From Bacillus zhangzhouensis (GTDB lineage Bacteria; Bacillota; Bacilli; Bacillales; Bacillaceae), in NCBI GenBank assembly GCA_025809375.1, contig CP099514.1:1984001-2048000 (forward strand): a DNA stretch of 64,000 bases, read 5' to 3'. A program made the position numbers and the translations under genes. Numbering within the stretch: position 1 is the stretch's first letter; every line of letters starts with the position of its first letter. This document shows positions 8,244 to 15,688 of the stretch, one piece after another. The notes beneath the pieces are model-generated. The model was not told the origin of the DNA. It saw only the letters and a list, made by a program, of their open reading frames with translations, and made no database searches.

Positions 8244-8262
8244 AAAAAGAATGATTACGATT
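8244..8262 (-). promoter_or_regulatory. Zur box (zinc-responsive operator) before znuC
   Basis: The proximal half ATTACGATT (8254-8262) matches the B. subtilis Zur half-site AATCGTAAT (reverse strand) perfectly. The other half is degenerate (5 of 9). It is centred about 35 bases before the znuC start, between the yqfU terminator and the ribosome binding site. I could not resolve the -35 and -10. Confidence 0.65.
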
Positions 8263-8270
8263 TATACAAC

Positions 8271-8297
8271 AAAAAGAAAATGGCTTTTGCCATTTTC
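8271..8297 (-). terminator. Terminator of yqfU
   Basis: Stem GAAAATGGC / GCCATTTTC with a 4-base loop, followed on the minus strand by TTTTT. It separates yqfU from the znu operon. Confidence 0.85.
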
Positions 8298-8353
8298 TCT
8301 GTCCATATATACATTTCATTATATAAAAGAAAGCTAAAAAAGTAAAATAAAAG

Positions 8354-9235
8354 CTAATGAATGGCTGTTTTGAACTTACCGCCTTTTGTTTCATGCGTAT
8401 CCATAATCGTAATAAATGCTTGGCCATCAATTTCAAATACGATGGATTTCAGCTTTGTAATTTCAAGCCTTGTAACAACGGCATAGATGACATCTTTTTC
8501 TTCATCTGTATAGCCGCCTTTTCCTCTCAGCTTTGTCGTTCCCCTGCCGAGTCGATGCAGAATCGCATCTGAAATTTCATCATAATGATCTGATACGATA
8601 ATCACAGCTTTTGTTTCATCAAGCCCTTGAATGACAGCATCAATTGTTTTCATTGCCAAATAATATGTCATGACAGAATACATAGCCTGCTCTGGTCCGA
8701 AAACAAAGCCCGCCCAAATAAAAATGAACACATTGACGATCATGACAAACTCACCGACGGAGAAAGGAATTTTTTTCGTCAGAAGAATGCCTAAAATCTC
8801 TGTTCCATCCATTGAGCCTCCATTACGGATGACAAGTCCAACACCAAATCCAAGTAATAGCCCGCCAAATACAGTGGCTAAGATCGGCTGCGTTGTAAAT
8901 GCCTCTACATGATGAAGTGATGATTCAATCACGGCTAAGCTGACAATGCCAATCACAGTGGAAACCAGAAAGGTTTTCCCAATATATTTGTATCCTGATA
9001 TCATAAATGGGATATTTAAAATGACCACAATCGTCGCAAAATTAATAAACGGGTTATCTGTAAAGAGATAATCCAAAATCAGCGAAATGCCGATGATGCC
9101 CCCATCAATAATATTGTTTGGCACTAAAAATAATTCAATGCTGACTGCTGCACATGTAGCCCCTACTAGAATCATAAAAATTCTCAAAATAAAATGAGGC
9201 ACTGATTCCTTTCTATGCTGTTTACTATTTGCCAT
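8354..9235 (-). CDS. yqfU: YitT-family membrane protein YqfU
   Basis: A 293-residue protein with about five to six membrane segments. It has the YitT-family signature regions ([19 protein letters not shown] and [18 protein letters not shown]). A soluble C-terminal DUF2179 domain begins near residue 210 ([26 protein letters not shown]). Members are widespread in Firmicutes and thought to be transporters, but the substrate is unknown to me. ATG 9235 follows AGAAGGGAGAACGT. It is monocistronic, divergent from yqfT, with its own terminator. Confidence 0.88.
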   Translation of the reverse strand: MANSKQHRKESVPHFILRIFMILVGATCAAVSIELFLVPNNIIDGGIIGISLILDYLFTDNPFINFATIVVILNIPFMISGYKYIGKTFLVSTVIGIVSLAVIESSLHHVEAFTTQPILATVFGGLLLGFGVGLVIRNGGSMDGTEILGILLTKKIPFSVGEFVMIVNVFIFIWAGFVFGPEQAMYSVMTYYLAMKTIDAVIQGLDETKAVIIVSDHYDEISDAILHRLGRGTTKLRGKGGYTDEEKDVIYAVVTRLEITKLKSIVFEIDGQAFITIMDTHETKGGKFKTAIH

Positions 9236-9325
9236 ACGTTCTCCCTTCTACACATGTTAAATTTTCAATGAACATTTTATTCACTTTACTATTTTATCAT
9301 TTCACAGAATAAAATAAAATTTTTT

Positions 9326-9353
9326 GCACATTTTCCGTTTTCACCCATACATT
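9326..9353 (+). promoter_or_regulatory. Predicted SigE promoter of yqfT
   Basis: GCACATT (6 of 7 to the SigE -35), 13 bases, then CATACATT (8 of 8 to the SigE -10 CATACANT). The resulting leader would be only about 16 bases. Read by eye. Confidence 0.5.
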
Positions 9354-9375
9354 GTTATAGAGGGGAGGAATGAAA

Positions 9376-9630
9376 TTGATTTTAATTCAAAAAATTGTCC
9401 TGCAGCGGCTCAATCAGATCACAGCAAATGATCTGTTAAGGTATGCGAAACAGTATGGCATCCGTTTAACATCACATCAAGCTGCTGAGGTTGCCAAACT
9501 CATGAACGGGAAAAACATCAATATTTTTAATGATTCAGAGCGTAACCGGCTTCTTAAGCAGGTGGAAGCGATTACTTCTAAACAGACAGCACAGACTGTG
9601 AATGATTTGTTTAATCAGTTTACAAGTTAG
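9376..9630 (+). CDS. yqfT: DUF2624 family protein YqfT
   Basis: A small soluble helical protein of about 84 residues with a conserved DLLRYAKQYGIRLTSHQAAEVAKLM core, assigned to DUF2624. Function is unknown. The start is not obvious: ATG 9370 sits one base after the GGGGAGG ribosome binding site, too close to be used. TTG 9376 lies seven bases after GGAGG and is preferred. A SigE-like promoter just upstream suggests mother-cell expression during sporulation. It lies between yqfU (divergent) and nfo (convergent), as in B. subtilis. Confidence 0.75.
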   Translation: MILIQKIVLQRLNQITANDLLRYAKQYGIRLTSHQAAEVAKLMNGKNINIFNDSERNRLLKQVEAITSKQTAQTVNDLFNQFTS

Positions 9631-9633
9631 GCA

Positions 9634-9656
9634 AAAAAAGGGCCGCATTTAGCGGC
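9634..9656 (-). terminator. Terminator of the cshB-nfo unit
   Basis: Stem GCCGC (9642-9646) / GCGGC (9652-9656) followed on the minus strand by seven T residues. A short but GC-rich stem. Confidence 0.7.
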
Positions 9657-9679
9657 ACCTCATCACGTTGCATCCTTTT

Positions 9680-10573
9680 TTACTGACCCGTTATTTTATC
9701 TAGCAAGCCTTCATCAAATTGCTGTTCTTTCAGCATTGCAATTTCGAATTTGTAAGGTGGTTTTTTGTTCTTTTTATCTTCACCTACATAAGGGGTCTCT
9801 AGAATTTTCGGCACATCTTGAAGCTGCGGATGATGCACAATATAGTTCAGTGCATCGAAACCAATTTCACCAAAACCGATATTTTCATGTCGGTCTTTTC
9901 TAGCACCTTGTACATTTTTACTGTCATTAATATGAAGAACTTTGATTCGGTCAATACCGACGATGCGATCAAATTCTTCTAATACACCATCAAAGTCACT
10001 CACAATCGGGTAACCAGCATCGTGCGTGTGACACGTATCAAAGCAGACAGAAAGAGCTTCGTTATGTGTCACTCCGTCGATAATTTGGGCAAGCTCTTCA
10101 AAGCTTCTCCCGCATTCTGATCCTTTTCCTGCCATTGTTTCAAGTGCAATTTGAACCTCTTGATCTTTCACAATGACTTCGTTTAAACCTTCAATGATTT
10201 TTTGAATCCCGGCTTCTGCCCCTGCTCCGACATGCGCCCCCGGATGAAGAACAATTTGTCTTGCTCCCAGCGCTTTTGTACGCTCAATCTCCGAGCGGAG
10301 AAAGTCTACACCAAGCTCAAAGGTCGCTGGATTCACTGTATTTCCAATATTGATAATATACGGAGCATGTACGACGATATCTGTCATGCCATGCTCTTTC
10401 ATATGTGCTTGTCCAGCTTCAATATTGAGGTCTTCAATTTTTTTTCGGCGCGTATTTTGCGGTGCACCTGTATAAATCATAAACGTATTCGAACCATAAG
10501 AGGCAGCTTCCTCACTCGCTGCAAGAAGCATATGTTTTCCACTCATGGATACATGTGAACCAATCTTTAACAA
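9680..10573 (-). CDS. nfo: Endonuclease IV (AP endonuclease)
   Basis: A 297-residue TIM-barrel AP endonuclease that cuts 5' of abasic sites in base excision repair. Zinc-ligand signatures are present: the family block [28 protein letters not shown] and VLHINDSKN (usually LHLNDSK). Known in B. subtilis as YqfS/Nfo, a spore-associated repair enzyme. It begins nine bases after cshB, so the two are probably cotranscribed. Length and motifs are normal. Confidence 0.95.
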   Translation of the reverse strand: MLKIGSHVSMSGKHMLLAASEEAASYGSNTFMIYTGAPQNTRRKKIEDLNIEAGQAHMKEHGMTDIVVHAPYIINIGNTVNPATFELGVDFLRSEIERTKALGARQIVLHPGAHVGAGAEAGIQKIIEGLNEVIVKDQEVQIALETMAGKGSECGRSFEELAQIIDGVTHNEALSVCFDTCHTHDAGYPIVSDFDGVLEEFDRIVGIDRIKVLHINDSKNVQGARKDRHENIGFGEIGFDALNYIVHHPQLQDVPKILETPYVGEDKKNKKPPYKFEIAMLKEQQFDEGLLDKITGQ

Positions 10574-10582
10574 TGTTTCCCC

Positions 10583-11902
10583 CTACTTTCCATTACGCTT
10601 TGACTTTCTACGTTCCTGTCTTTTGATTTTATCTATCTCACGTGTCATTTTCTTTTTATATCCAGGTTTGACGGCTTTTGGTTTTCTCACAAGACGTTTC
10701 GCTTTTTCTTCCATTTCATTTGGTGCTTTTTTACGTCTTTGACGCTTCAAGCGGTCATCTGCATCCCGCCATTCGCCATGAACAATGGTTTTGTTTTCAA
10801 ACACAACGCCCATTTTCTCAATTTGAATGAGTGCATCCTCATCAGCCAGCTCATAAATGGTCATGGCAATTCCAGATGAACCAGCACGAGCTGTTCTTCC
10901 AACGCGGTGAACATAAAAATCAAGATCAGATGGAAGTTCATAGTTAATGACGTGGCTGACGCCTTTAATGTCAATCCCGCGCGCTGCAAGATCAGATGCT
11001 ACAATATAAGTGAACTCCAAATCTTCAATTTGTTTCATGACTTTTTTACGTTCACGCGGCGTTAATCCGCCATGGAGCACACCGATTTTCATTCCTTTTT
11101 CTTGTAGGAACGATGCGATTTCATCAACAGTTGTTTTTGTATTGGCAAAGATGATGCCTAAATAAGGCTGTACATTCGTCACCATTTCATGAAGCAATTT
11201 TAATTTATCACGCTGTTTAGACGGAACCAAAATGTGCTGAATGTTTTCAGCTGTAATCCGTCTTGGTTCAACATGCGCATACTTGGGATTGTCCATATAT
11301 TTTTTCAGGAAAGGCTTTAGTTTTTCTGGGATGGTTGCAGAGAACACAAGCATTTGCAGCTGTTCTGGCATTTGTGCACCAATACGGTCCACATCTTCTA
11401 AAAATCCCATATCCAGCATTAAATCTGCTTCATCAATGACAAGAGAGGTTGCTTTGTAAACATTCAGCGCCTGCTCATGAATGAGGTCAGCAATACGTCC
11501 AGGTGTGCCGACAACCAAATGCGGCTGGTTTTTTAACTTTTGAATTGATTTCTGCTTGTCCGTTCCGCCAATGTAAAGCTTTGCTTTGATCTCTTCTTCT
11601 GGAGAGGCTTTCTTTAAAATCGTTTGAGCTTCTTTGAAAATTTGATTGGCTAATTCTCTTGTAGGTGCAGTAATCACCACTTGTACCTGCTCTTTGCTTG
11701 GATCAATTGAATGAATCAGCGGCAGTAAGTACGCATGAGTTTTTCCTGTTCCTGTTTGTGACTGGCCAATCACGCTTTCTCCTTTTAAAACAGCAGGGAT
11801 GATTCTTTTTTGAATATCAGTCGGCTCATAAAAGCCTAGTTCATGAATAGCATCTATAATAAAAGGCTTTAATTCATATGTCGTAAATTTCGTTTCTTTC
11901 AT
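10583..11902 (-). CDS. cshB: DEAD-box RNA helicase CshB
   Basis: A 439-residue RNA helicase. The Q motif region (YEPTDIQKRIIP), motif I GQSQTGTGKT, motif II DEAD, motif III SAT, the second RecA domain with DLAARGIDIKGV, and motif VI HRVGRTARAG are all in order. The C-terminal tail (about residues 370-439) is very basic and lysine/arginine-rich, typical for RNA binding. CshB is known as a cold-induced helicase acting in RNA remodelling and decay. ATG 11902 follows AAGGAGTGAAAAC. It is probably cotranscribed with nfo. Confidence 0.93.
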   Translation of the reverse strand: MKETKFTTYELKPFIIDAIHELGFYEPTDIQKRIIPAVLKGESVIGQSQTGTGKTHAYLLPLIHSIDPSKEQVQVVITAPTRELANQIFKEAQTILKKASPEEEIKAKLYIGGTDKQKSIQKLKNQPHLVVGTPGRIADLIHEQALNVYKATSLVIDEADLMLDMGFLEDVDRIGAQMPEQLQMLVFSATIPEKLKPFLKKYMDNPKYAHVEPRRITAENIQHILVPSKQRDKLKLLHEMVTNVQPYLGIIFANTKTTVDEIASFLQEKGMKIGVLHGGLTPRERKKVMKQIEDLEFTYIVASDLAARGIDIKGVSHVINYELPSDLDFYVHRVGRTARAGSSGIAMTIYELADEDALIQIEKMGVVFENKTIVHGEWRDADDRLKRQRRKKAPNEMEEKAKRLVRKPKAVKPGYKKKMTREIDKIKRQERRKSKRNGK

Positions 11903-11993
11903 GTTTTCACTCCTTAAGGCAATGCCTTTTTGCTCATCTCCTCATTATAGCTGATTTTCAGTAAAAAAACCATGTCCGCTTTTCCTACAGGAA

Positions 11994-12021
11994 ACCAATT
12001 GATGCTTCCTTGCATACCCTA
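11994..12021 (+). promoter_or_regulatory. Predicted SigK promoter of yqfQ
   Basis: AC (11994-11995), 17 bases, then CATACCCTA (12013-12021), a full match to the SigK -10 CATANNNTA. It lies 36 bases before the yqfQ start. Read by eye. Confidence 0.5.
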
Positions 12022-12057
12022 TGAAGAGAAAGAGAATGCAGTAAGGGAGGTACAAGT

Positions 12058-12759
12058 ATGTTAGGGCAAAGGCCTATGGGCGATTTTCAGCCGCGCCGCC
12101 CCTCACGCCGGCACCTTGGAAATGGCGGACAGCCCGGAATTATTCAAAGAGGGCAGCAGCCTCCTATCCAACAGCCTTTTCAAGGGCAAAGCAATCCATT
12201 TCAGCAAATGATGCCTCGCTCCCCGTCTGTACAGGGAGGCGGTTTACACGGGATGGGCGGAATTCCAGGAGGTGAGAGCCGTGCACTAGGCGGCGGAGCA
12301 GGAATTAAAGGCATGCTCTCTAAATTTCTTCCTGGGGCAGGAGGAGCTGGAGTCTCTGGAGGTGGTGCGGGATTACAAGGAATCCAGAGCTTCACAAATC
12401 CTGCAACCCTCTCAAGCATGTTAGGCAATGTTCAAAAAGTGCTTGGGGTGGCGCAGCAATTTACACCAATGATTCAGCAATACGGTCCTTTAGTGAGAAA
12501 TTTGCCTGCGATGATTAAACTGTACAGCCAGCTTGGCAGTGCGGATGATGATGAAGAAAGTGCAAATGATGCTGATGCAGAATCAACGGAGACCAGCGCG
12601 GAAACAGAAGTGACCGAGGAAGAAGCACAAACTGATGAAATAGAAGAAAATGAAAATGAAGACATCCTCGTCAAAAAAGCAGGACCTCACACATCACCTG
12701 CTCCTGAAGCAAAACCGAAAAAGAGATCTGGCAGCTCTGTTCCCAAACTATATGTCTAG
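12058..12759 (+). CDS. yqfQ: YqfQ/VrrA-like low-complexity protein
   Basis: A 233-residue protein of unknown biochemical role. The N-terminal half is rich in Gln, Pro and Gly (IQRGQQPPIQQPFQGQ; GGAGGAGVSGGGAGLQG). A short hydrophobic helix-forming core follows near residues 120-160, then a strongly acidic tail (about residues 160-210) and a basic end. This layout matches the YqfQ family, to which B. anthracis VrrA, carrier of a known variable tandem repeat, belongs. ATG 12058 follows AAGGGAGGTACAAGT. The SigK-like promoter suggests late mother-cell expression, possibly as a spore-layer protein (inference). Confidence 0.8.
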   Translation: MLGQRPMGDFQPRRPSRRHLGNGGQPGIIQRGQQPPIQQPFQGQSNPFQQMMPRSPSVQGGGLHGMGGIPGGESRALGGGAGIKGMLSKFLPGAGGAGVSGGGAGLQGIQSFTNPATLSSMLGNVQKVLGVAQQFTPMIQQYGPLVRNLPAMIKLYSQLGSADDDEESANDADAESTETSAETEVTEEEAQTDEIEENENEDILVKKAGPHTSPAPEAKPKKRSGSSVPKLYV

Positions 12760-12800
12760 TGATCTTTTAACGGCGAAGTATTCACTGCGTATAACAATCT

Positions 12801-12829
12801 TTGATATATACGCTTACTTTGGCTATAAT
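12801..12829 (+). promoter_or_regulatory. Predicted SigA promoter of ispH
   Basis: TTGATA (12801-12806), 17 bases, TATAAT (12824-12829). A near-consensus vegetative promoter; the predicted start is about 80 bases before ispH. Confidence 0.75.
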
Positions 12830-12846
12830 GGAAGCAAGAGAATGAT

Positions 12847-12871
12847 AAAAAGCCGTTTTTTACGGCTTTTT
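12847..12871 (+). terminator. Terminator-like hairpin in the ispH leader
   Basis: A perfect 10-base-pair stem AAAAAGCCGT / ACGGCTTTTT with a 5-base T loop, downstream of the ispH promoter and upstream of its ribosome binding site. It may end yqfQ readthrough and also attenuate ispH. I see no obvious antiterminator. Confidence 0.7.
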
Positions 12872-12916
12872 ATATTGTTCTTCTCTAGCAGCACTTCCCT
12901 ACAGGAGGACGAATAA

Positions 12917-13861
12917 ATGAATGTAATTAAAATATCGCCGCGTGGCTATTGCTATGGCGTTGTAGATGCAATGGTCATTGCTAAAAATGCCGCACTTGAT
13001 AAAAACTTGCCACGCCCAATATATATATTAGGTATGATCGTGCACAACAAACATGTCACTGATGCCTTCGAGGAAGATGGGATTTACACACTGGACGGAC
13101 CAAACCGCTTAGACATTTTAAAGCAGGTGGAAAGCGGAACAGTCATTTTCACGGCTCACGGCGTTTCTCCTGAGGTTCGTCAAATCGCAGAAGAAAAAGG
13201 CCTTGTTGCCATTGATGCGACCTGTCCCGATGTAACGAAAACTCACGAACTCATTTCAGAGAAAACAGCCGATGGCTATGACATTATTTATATTGGGAAA
13301 AAAGGTCATCCTGAGCCAGAAGGGGCTGTCGGAGTAGCCCCTGACAAGGTACATCTTGTCGAAACAGAAGCCGATATTGAGGCGCTCGATTTAACCTCTG
13401 AAAAACTGCTCATCACGAATCAAACAACGATGTCTCAATGGGATGTCCACGATCTGATGGAGTTTATTAAAGAGAAATACCCTCACGTCGAGTATCATCA
13501 AGAAATTTGCCTTGCGACACAGGTGCGTCAGGAAGCTGTTTCGCAGCAAGCTGGTCAAGCCGATCTAACCATTGTTGTCGGCGATCCAAAAAGTAATAAC
13601 TCTAACCGTCTCGCACAAGTATCAATGGAGATTGCTGGAACGCAGGCTTACCGTATTGGTGACTTAAGTGAACTCAAGCTGGAGTGGCTGCAGGGCGTCA
13701 AAACCGTTGCCGTTACTGCTGGTGCTTCAACACCAACACCTATTACAAAGGAAGTCATTCGTTTCTTAGAAAACTATGAACCGGATGATGAAACGACTTG
13801 GAAGATTGAACGAACTGTTCCTCTTTCTAAAATTTTACCTCGCGTCAAAACAAAGAAATAA
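12917..13861 (+). CDS. ispH: 4-hydroxy-3-methylbut-2-enyl diphosphate reductase
   Basis: IspH (LytB) reduces HMBPP to IPP and DMAPP, the last MEP pathway step, with an iron-sulfur cluster. The 314 residues carry the three cluster cysteines in [16 protein letters not shown] and [10 protein letters not shown]. Substrate-binding residues appear in VHNKHVT and FTAHGVS. ATG 12917 follows ACAGGAGGACGAAT. The shared downstream terminator has been split by an insertion element, so readthrough into the IS is possible. Gene length and motifs are normal. Confidence 0.97.
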   Translation: MNVIKISPRGYCYGVVDAMVIAKNAALDKNLPRPIYILGMIVHNKHVTDAFEEDGIYTLDGPNRLDILKQVESGTVIFTAHGVSPEVRQIAEEKGLVAIDATCPDVTKTHELISEKTADGYDIIYIGKKGHPEPEGAVGVAPDKVHLVETEADIEALDLTSEKLLITNQTTMSQWDVHDLMEFIKEKYPHVEYHQEICLATQVRQEAVSQQAGQADLTIVVGDPKSNNSNRLAQVSMEIAGTQAYRIGDLSELKLEWLQGVKTVAVTAGASTPTPITKEVIRFLENYEPDDETTWKIERTVPLSKILPRVKTKK

Positions 13862-13920
13862 GAAAACGTCAGAGCGGATAGGGACTGACCCCCGTTTTTG
13901 AGACAGGGATCAAAACACCT

Positions 13921-14147
13921 TTATACAGCCAATTGCCGATCGTTTATCGGTGATTGGTTGTTTCGTTTCGTTTCGTTTGAATACGAATGTTGTTATAATA
14001 ATAAATGTATTCTTTGACAGTGCGTTCTACGATGGAAGTTGTAGTTCGGTCAATCCTGTTAAGATAGAACGTTTCAGACTTTAGCGTGGAATGAAACGAT
14101 TCGATGGAGGCATTATCAGCGGGTGTCCCTTTACGGGACATGCTCAT
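13921..14147 (-). pseudogene. IS3-family transposase OrfB, C-terminal remnant
   Basis: Only the end of the DDE transposase remains, starting MSMSRKGTPADNASIESFHS, where NASIESFHSTLKSE carries the catalytic Glu. The two upstream catalytic Asp residues are deleted. Near the C-terminus three CGAAA units occur (13966-13983) where two would restore the family ending NQSP...RQLAV and the TAA at 13921-13923. So an extra five-base unit has also broken the frame. Not functional. Confidence 0.85.
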
Positions 14148-14158
14148 GGTAATGCCTT

Positions 14159-14449
14159 TTAGTTGTACTTTTTTAAAACTTCATTCTGTTGACTCAGATA
14201 GCGATTTTCTGCCTGTAGTCTCTCTAATTCGGAAGAGTACTCGGGCCCCTTTCCATAGGTATATTGTTTTCCAACAGACTGTTCGAACCGGTGTGTATCC
14301 CCAGCCTTATGCCACCTCACCCATGTCTGAACCTGCGTCTTATTCTTGATATTCAATTCCTCCATGATCTCTTTCATAGATACGCCTGCCAATCTCATGT
14401 CTACAGCCTTCTGTTTGACTTCAACCGGATAACTTATTCTTGTTCCCAT
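14159..14449 (-). CDS. IS3-family transposase OrfA (helix-turn-helix protein)
   Basis: A 96-residue protein with an N-terminal helix-turn-helix (SYPVEVKQKAVDMRLAGVSM ... NKTQVQTWVRWH) that binds the element's ends. A C-terminal leucine-zipper-like helix (LERLQAENRYLSQQNEVLKK) follows. It ends right after the slippery sequence TTAAAAAAG, the usual IS3 site for -1 frameshifting into orfB. A -1 shift here reads on into the orfB remnant (VQLKGITMSMSRKG). Alone it cannot catalyse transposition, but it could act as a repressor by binding ends. Confidence 0.85.
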   Translation of the reverse strand: MGTRISYPVEVKQKAVDMRLAGVSMKEIMEELNIKNKTQVQTWVRWHKAGDTHRFEQSVGKQYTYGKGPEYSSELERLQAENRYLSQQNEVLKKYN

Positions 14450-14566
14450 AGAAAAATCACCTCCATGTTTTATTTCGGATCACAACGATCCGTTTTCAAA
14501 CTTGAAGGTGTTTTTTATTTGGCTCATCTTATGGGGTCAGTCCCGATATGCTCTGACGTTTTTTGT

Positions 14567-15688
14567 TTACATAAATTGAAATGGATTTGTGTTTGATTCA
14601 GAAACAAAGAGCTGTACGTCATACTTTTTATCCGCACATAGCGATTGAAGCTTCGCTTTTACGCCCTCTTTCATAATCTTTTCAGCATAATGTCCTGGGT
14701 CCACAACGTTCAGCCCAAGCATCATGGCATCATGCGCAACATGGAAATAAAGGTCACCTGTCACATACACATCGGCACCCATTCTTTTCGCTTGATGGAT
14801 GTATTTATTTCCGTCTCCGCCAAGCACCGCCACTTTTTTCACAACGGCGTCTTGATTTCCTACAAAACGAGCACCATTCACATCTAGCTTCCTTTTCACA
14901 AATTGTGTGAAATCTCTAAGTGTCATAGGCTCACTTAGCTCTCCAATACGGCCAAGACCTTTTTGAATAGGAAGAAGATCTGTCGTGTGTACACTATAGG
15001 CGACTTCTTCATAAGGATGTGCTTTGATCATTTCGCGAATCACTTGTTTTTCTATCCTTGCTGGGAAAATGGTTTCAATCCGCACTTCTTTCACAAATTC
15101 TAATTGACCCGTCTCACCAATAAACGGCTCAGCTTCTTCTGATGGCAGAAAGCTGCCTGTCCCTTCATTTGAAAACGCACAATGGCTGTAGTTGCCGATG
15201 TGACCTGCGCCCGCATTTCCTAAAGCTGTCCTGATGGCCTCTTCAAATTCCTCAGGGACATACAAAACAAGTTGTTTGATTGGATCTTCGTATGTCGGCA
15301 CTAACACACTTGTTTCTTCAAGCTCTAAAGCCTCAGCAAGAAGGTCATTGACTCCGCCATCAGCTACGTCCAAATTCGTATGTGCCACATATACCGCTAT
15401 ATCATGTTTGATGCATTTCTCAATGATTCGTCCAGCCGGCTGATCTGTCGCTACGTGTTTTAATGGACGAAAAATCGGCGGATGATGAGCTATAATGAGA
15501 TCCACTTTTCGATCGATCGCCTCATCTACTACATTCTCTAATACATCCAGGGTGATCATCACATTGGTTACTTTTTTATTTAATGTGCCGATCTGGAGTC
15601 CAATTTTATCACCTTCCATGGCATATGCCTTTGGTGAAAATTGTTCAAACAATTGGATGATTTCATGCCCGTTTACTGTTTTAACCAA
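14567..15688 (-). CDS. yqfO: Nif3/YqfO-family dinuclear metal protein
   Basis: A 373-residue member of the Nif3 (DUF34) family, often named GTP cyclohydrolase I type 2 homologue; the true role is unsettled. Metal-binding residues appear in LIIAHHPPIF, AHTNLDVA and TGDLYFHVAHDA. The middle (about residues 130-230) is an inserted CutA/PII-like domain ending in AHPYEEVAYSVH. The start overlaps the end of trmK by eight bases, so the pair is translationally coupled. Its native terminator, shared with ispH, has been split by the IS3 remnant. Confidence 0.9.
   Translation of the reverse strand: MVKTVNGHEIIQLFEQFSPKAYAMEGDKIGLQIGTLNKKVTNVMITLDVLENVVDEAIDRKVDLIIAHHPPIFRPLKHVATDQPAGRIIEKCIKHDIAVYVAHTNLDVADGGVNDLLAEALELEETSVLVPTYEDPIKQLVLYVPEEFEEAIRTALGNAGAGHIGNYSHCAFSNEGTGSFLPSEEAEPFIGETGQLEFVKEVRIETIFPARIEKQVIREMIKAHPYEEVAYSVHTTDLLPIQKGLGRIGELSEPMTLRDFTQFVKRKLDVNGARFVGNQDAVVKKVAVLGGDGNKYIHQAKRMGADVYVTGDLYFHVAHDAMMLGLNVVDPGHYAEKIMKEGVKAKLQSLCADKKYDVQLFVSESNTNPFQFM

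Larger units (their letters stand above)
13881..14544 (-). mobile_element. Internally deleted IS3-family (IS150-like) element
   Basis: A 664-base element with matching termini: GGGACTGACCCC at the left, and its complement GGGGTCAGTCCC at the right. It is flanked by the 4-base direct repeat GATA (13877-13880 and 14545-14548). Inside are a complete orfA and only the last part of orfB, both on the minus strand. Full IS3-family elements are about 1.2-1.5 kb, so most of the catalytic orfB is missing. Intact ends and target duplication mean it could still move if a full copy supplied transposase. Confidence 0.85.
13863..14562. terminator. ispH/yqfO bidirectional terminator split by an IS element
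   Basis: The left arm AAAACGTCAGAGC (13863-13875) and right arm GCTCTGACGTTTT (14550-14562) are perfect 13-base complements. Without the 664-base insert and one target-site copy they would enclose the six-base loop GGATAT. The original hairpin, with A and T runs on both sides, would have ended both convergent genes. Confidence 0.8.

Noticed and set aside
12201..12674. Long antisense frames rich in Pro/Cys or Ser opposite yqfQ
   Set aside because: They arise from the biased codons of yqfQ and lack start signals or similarity.
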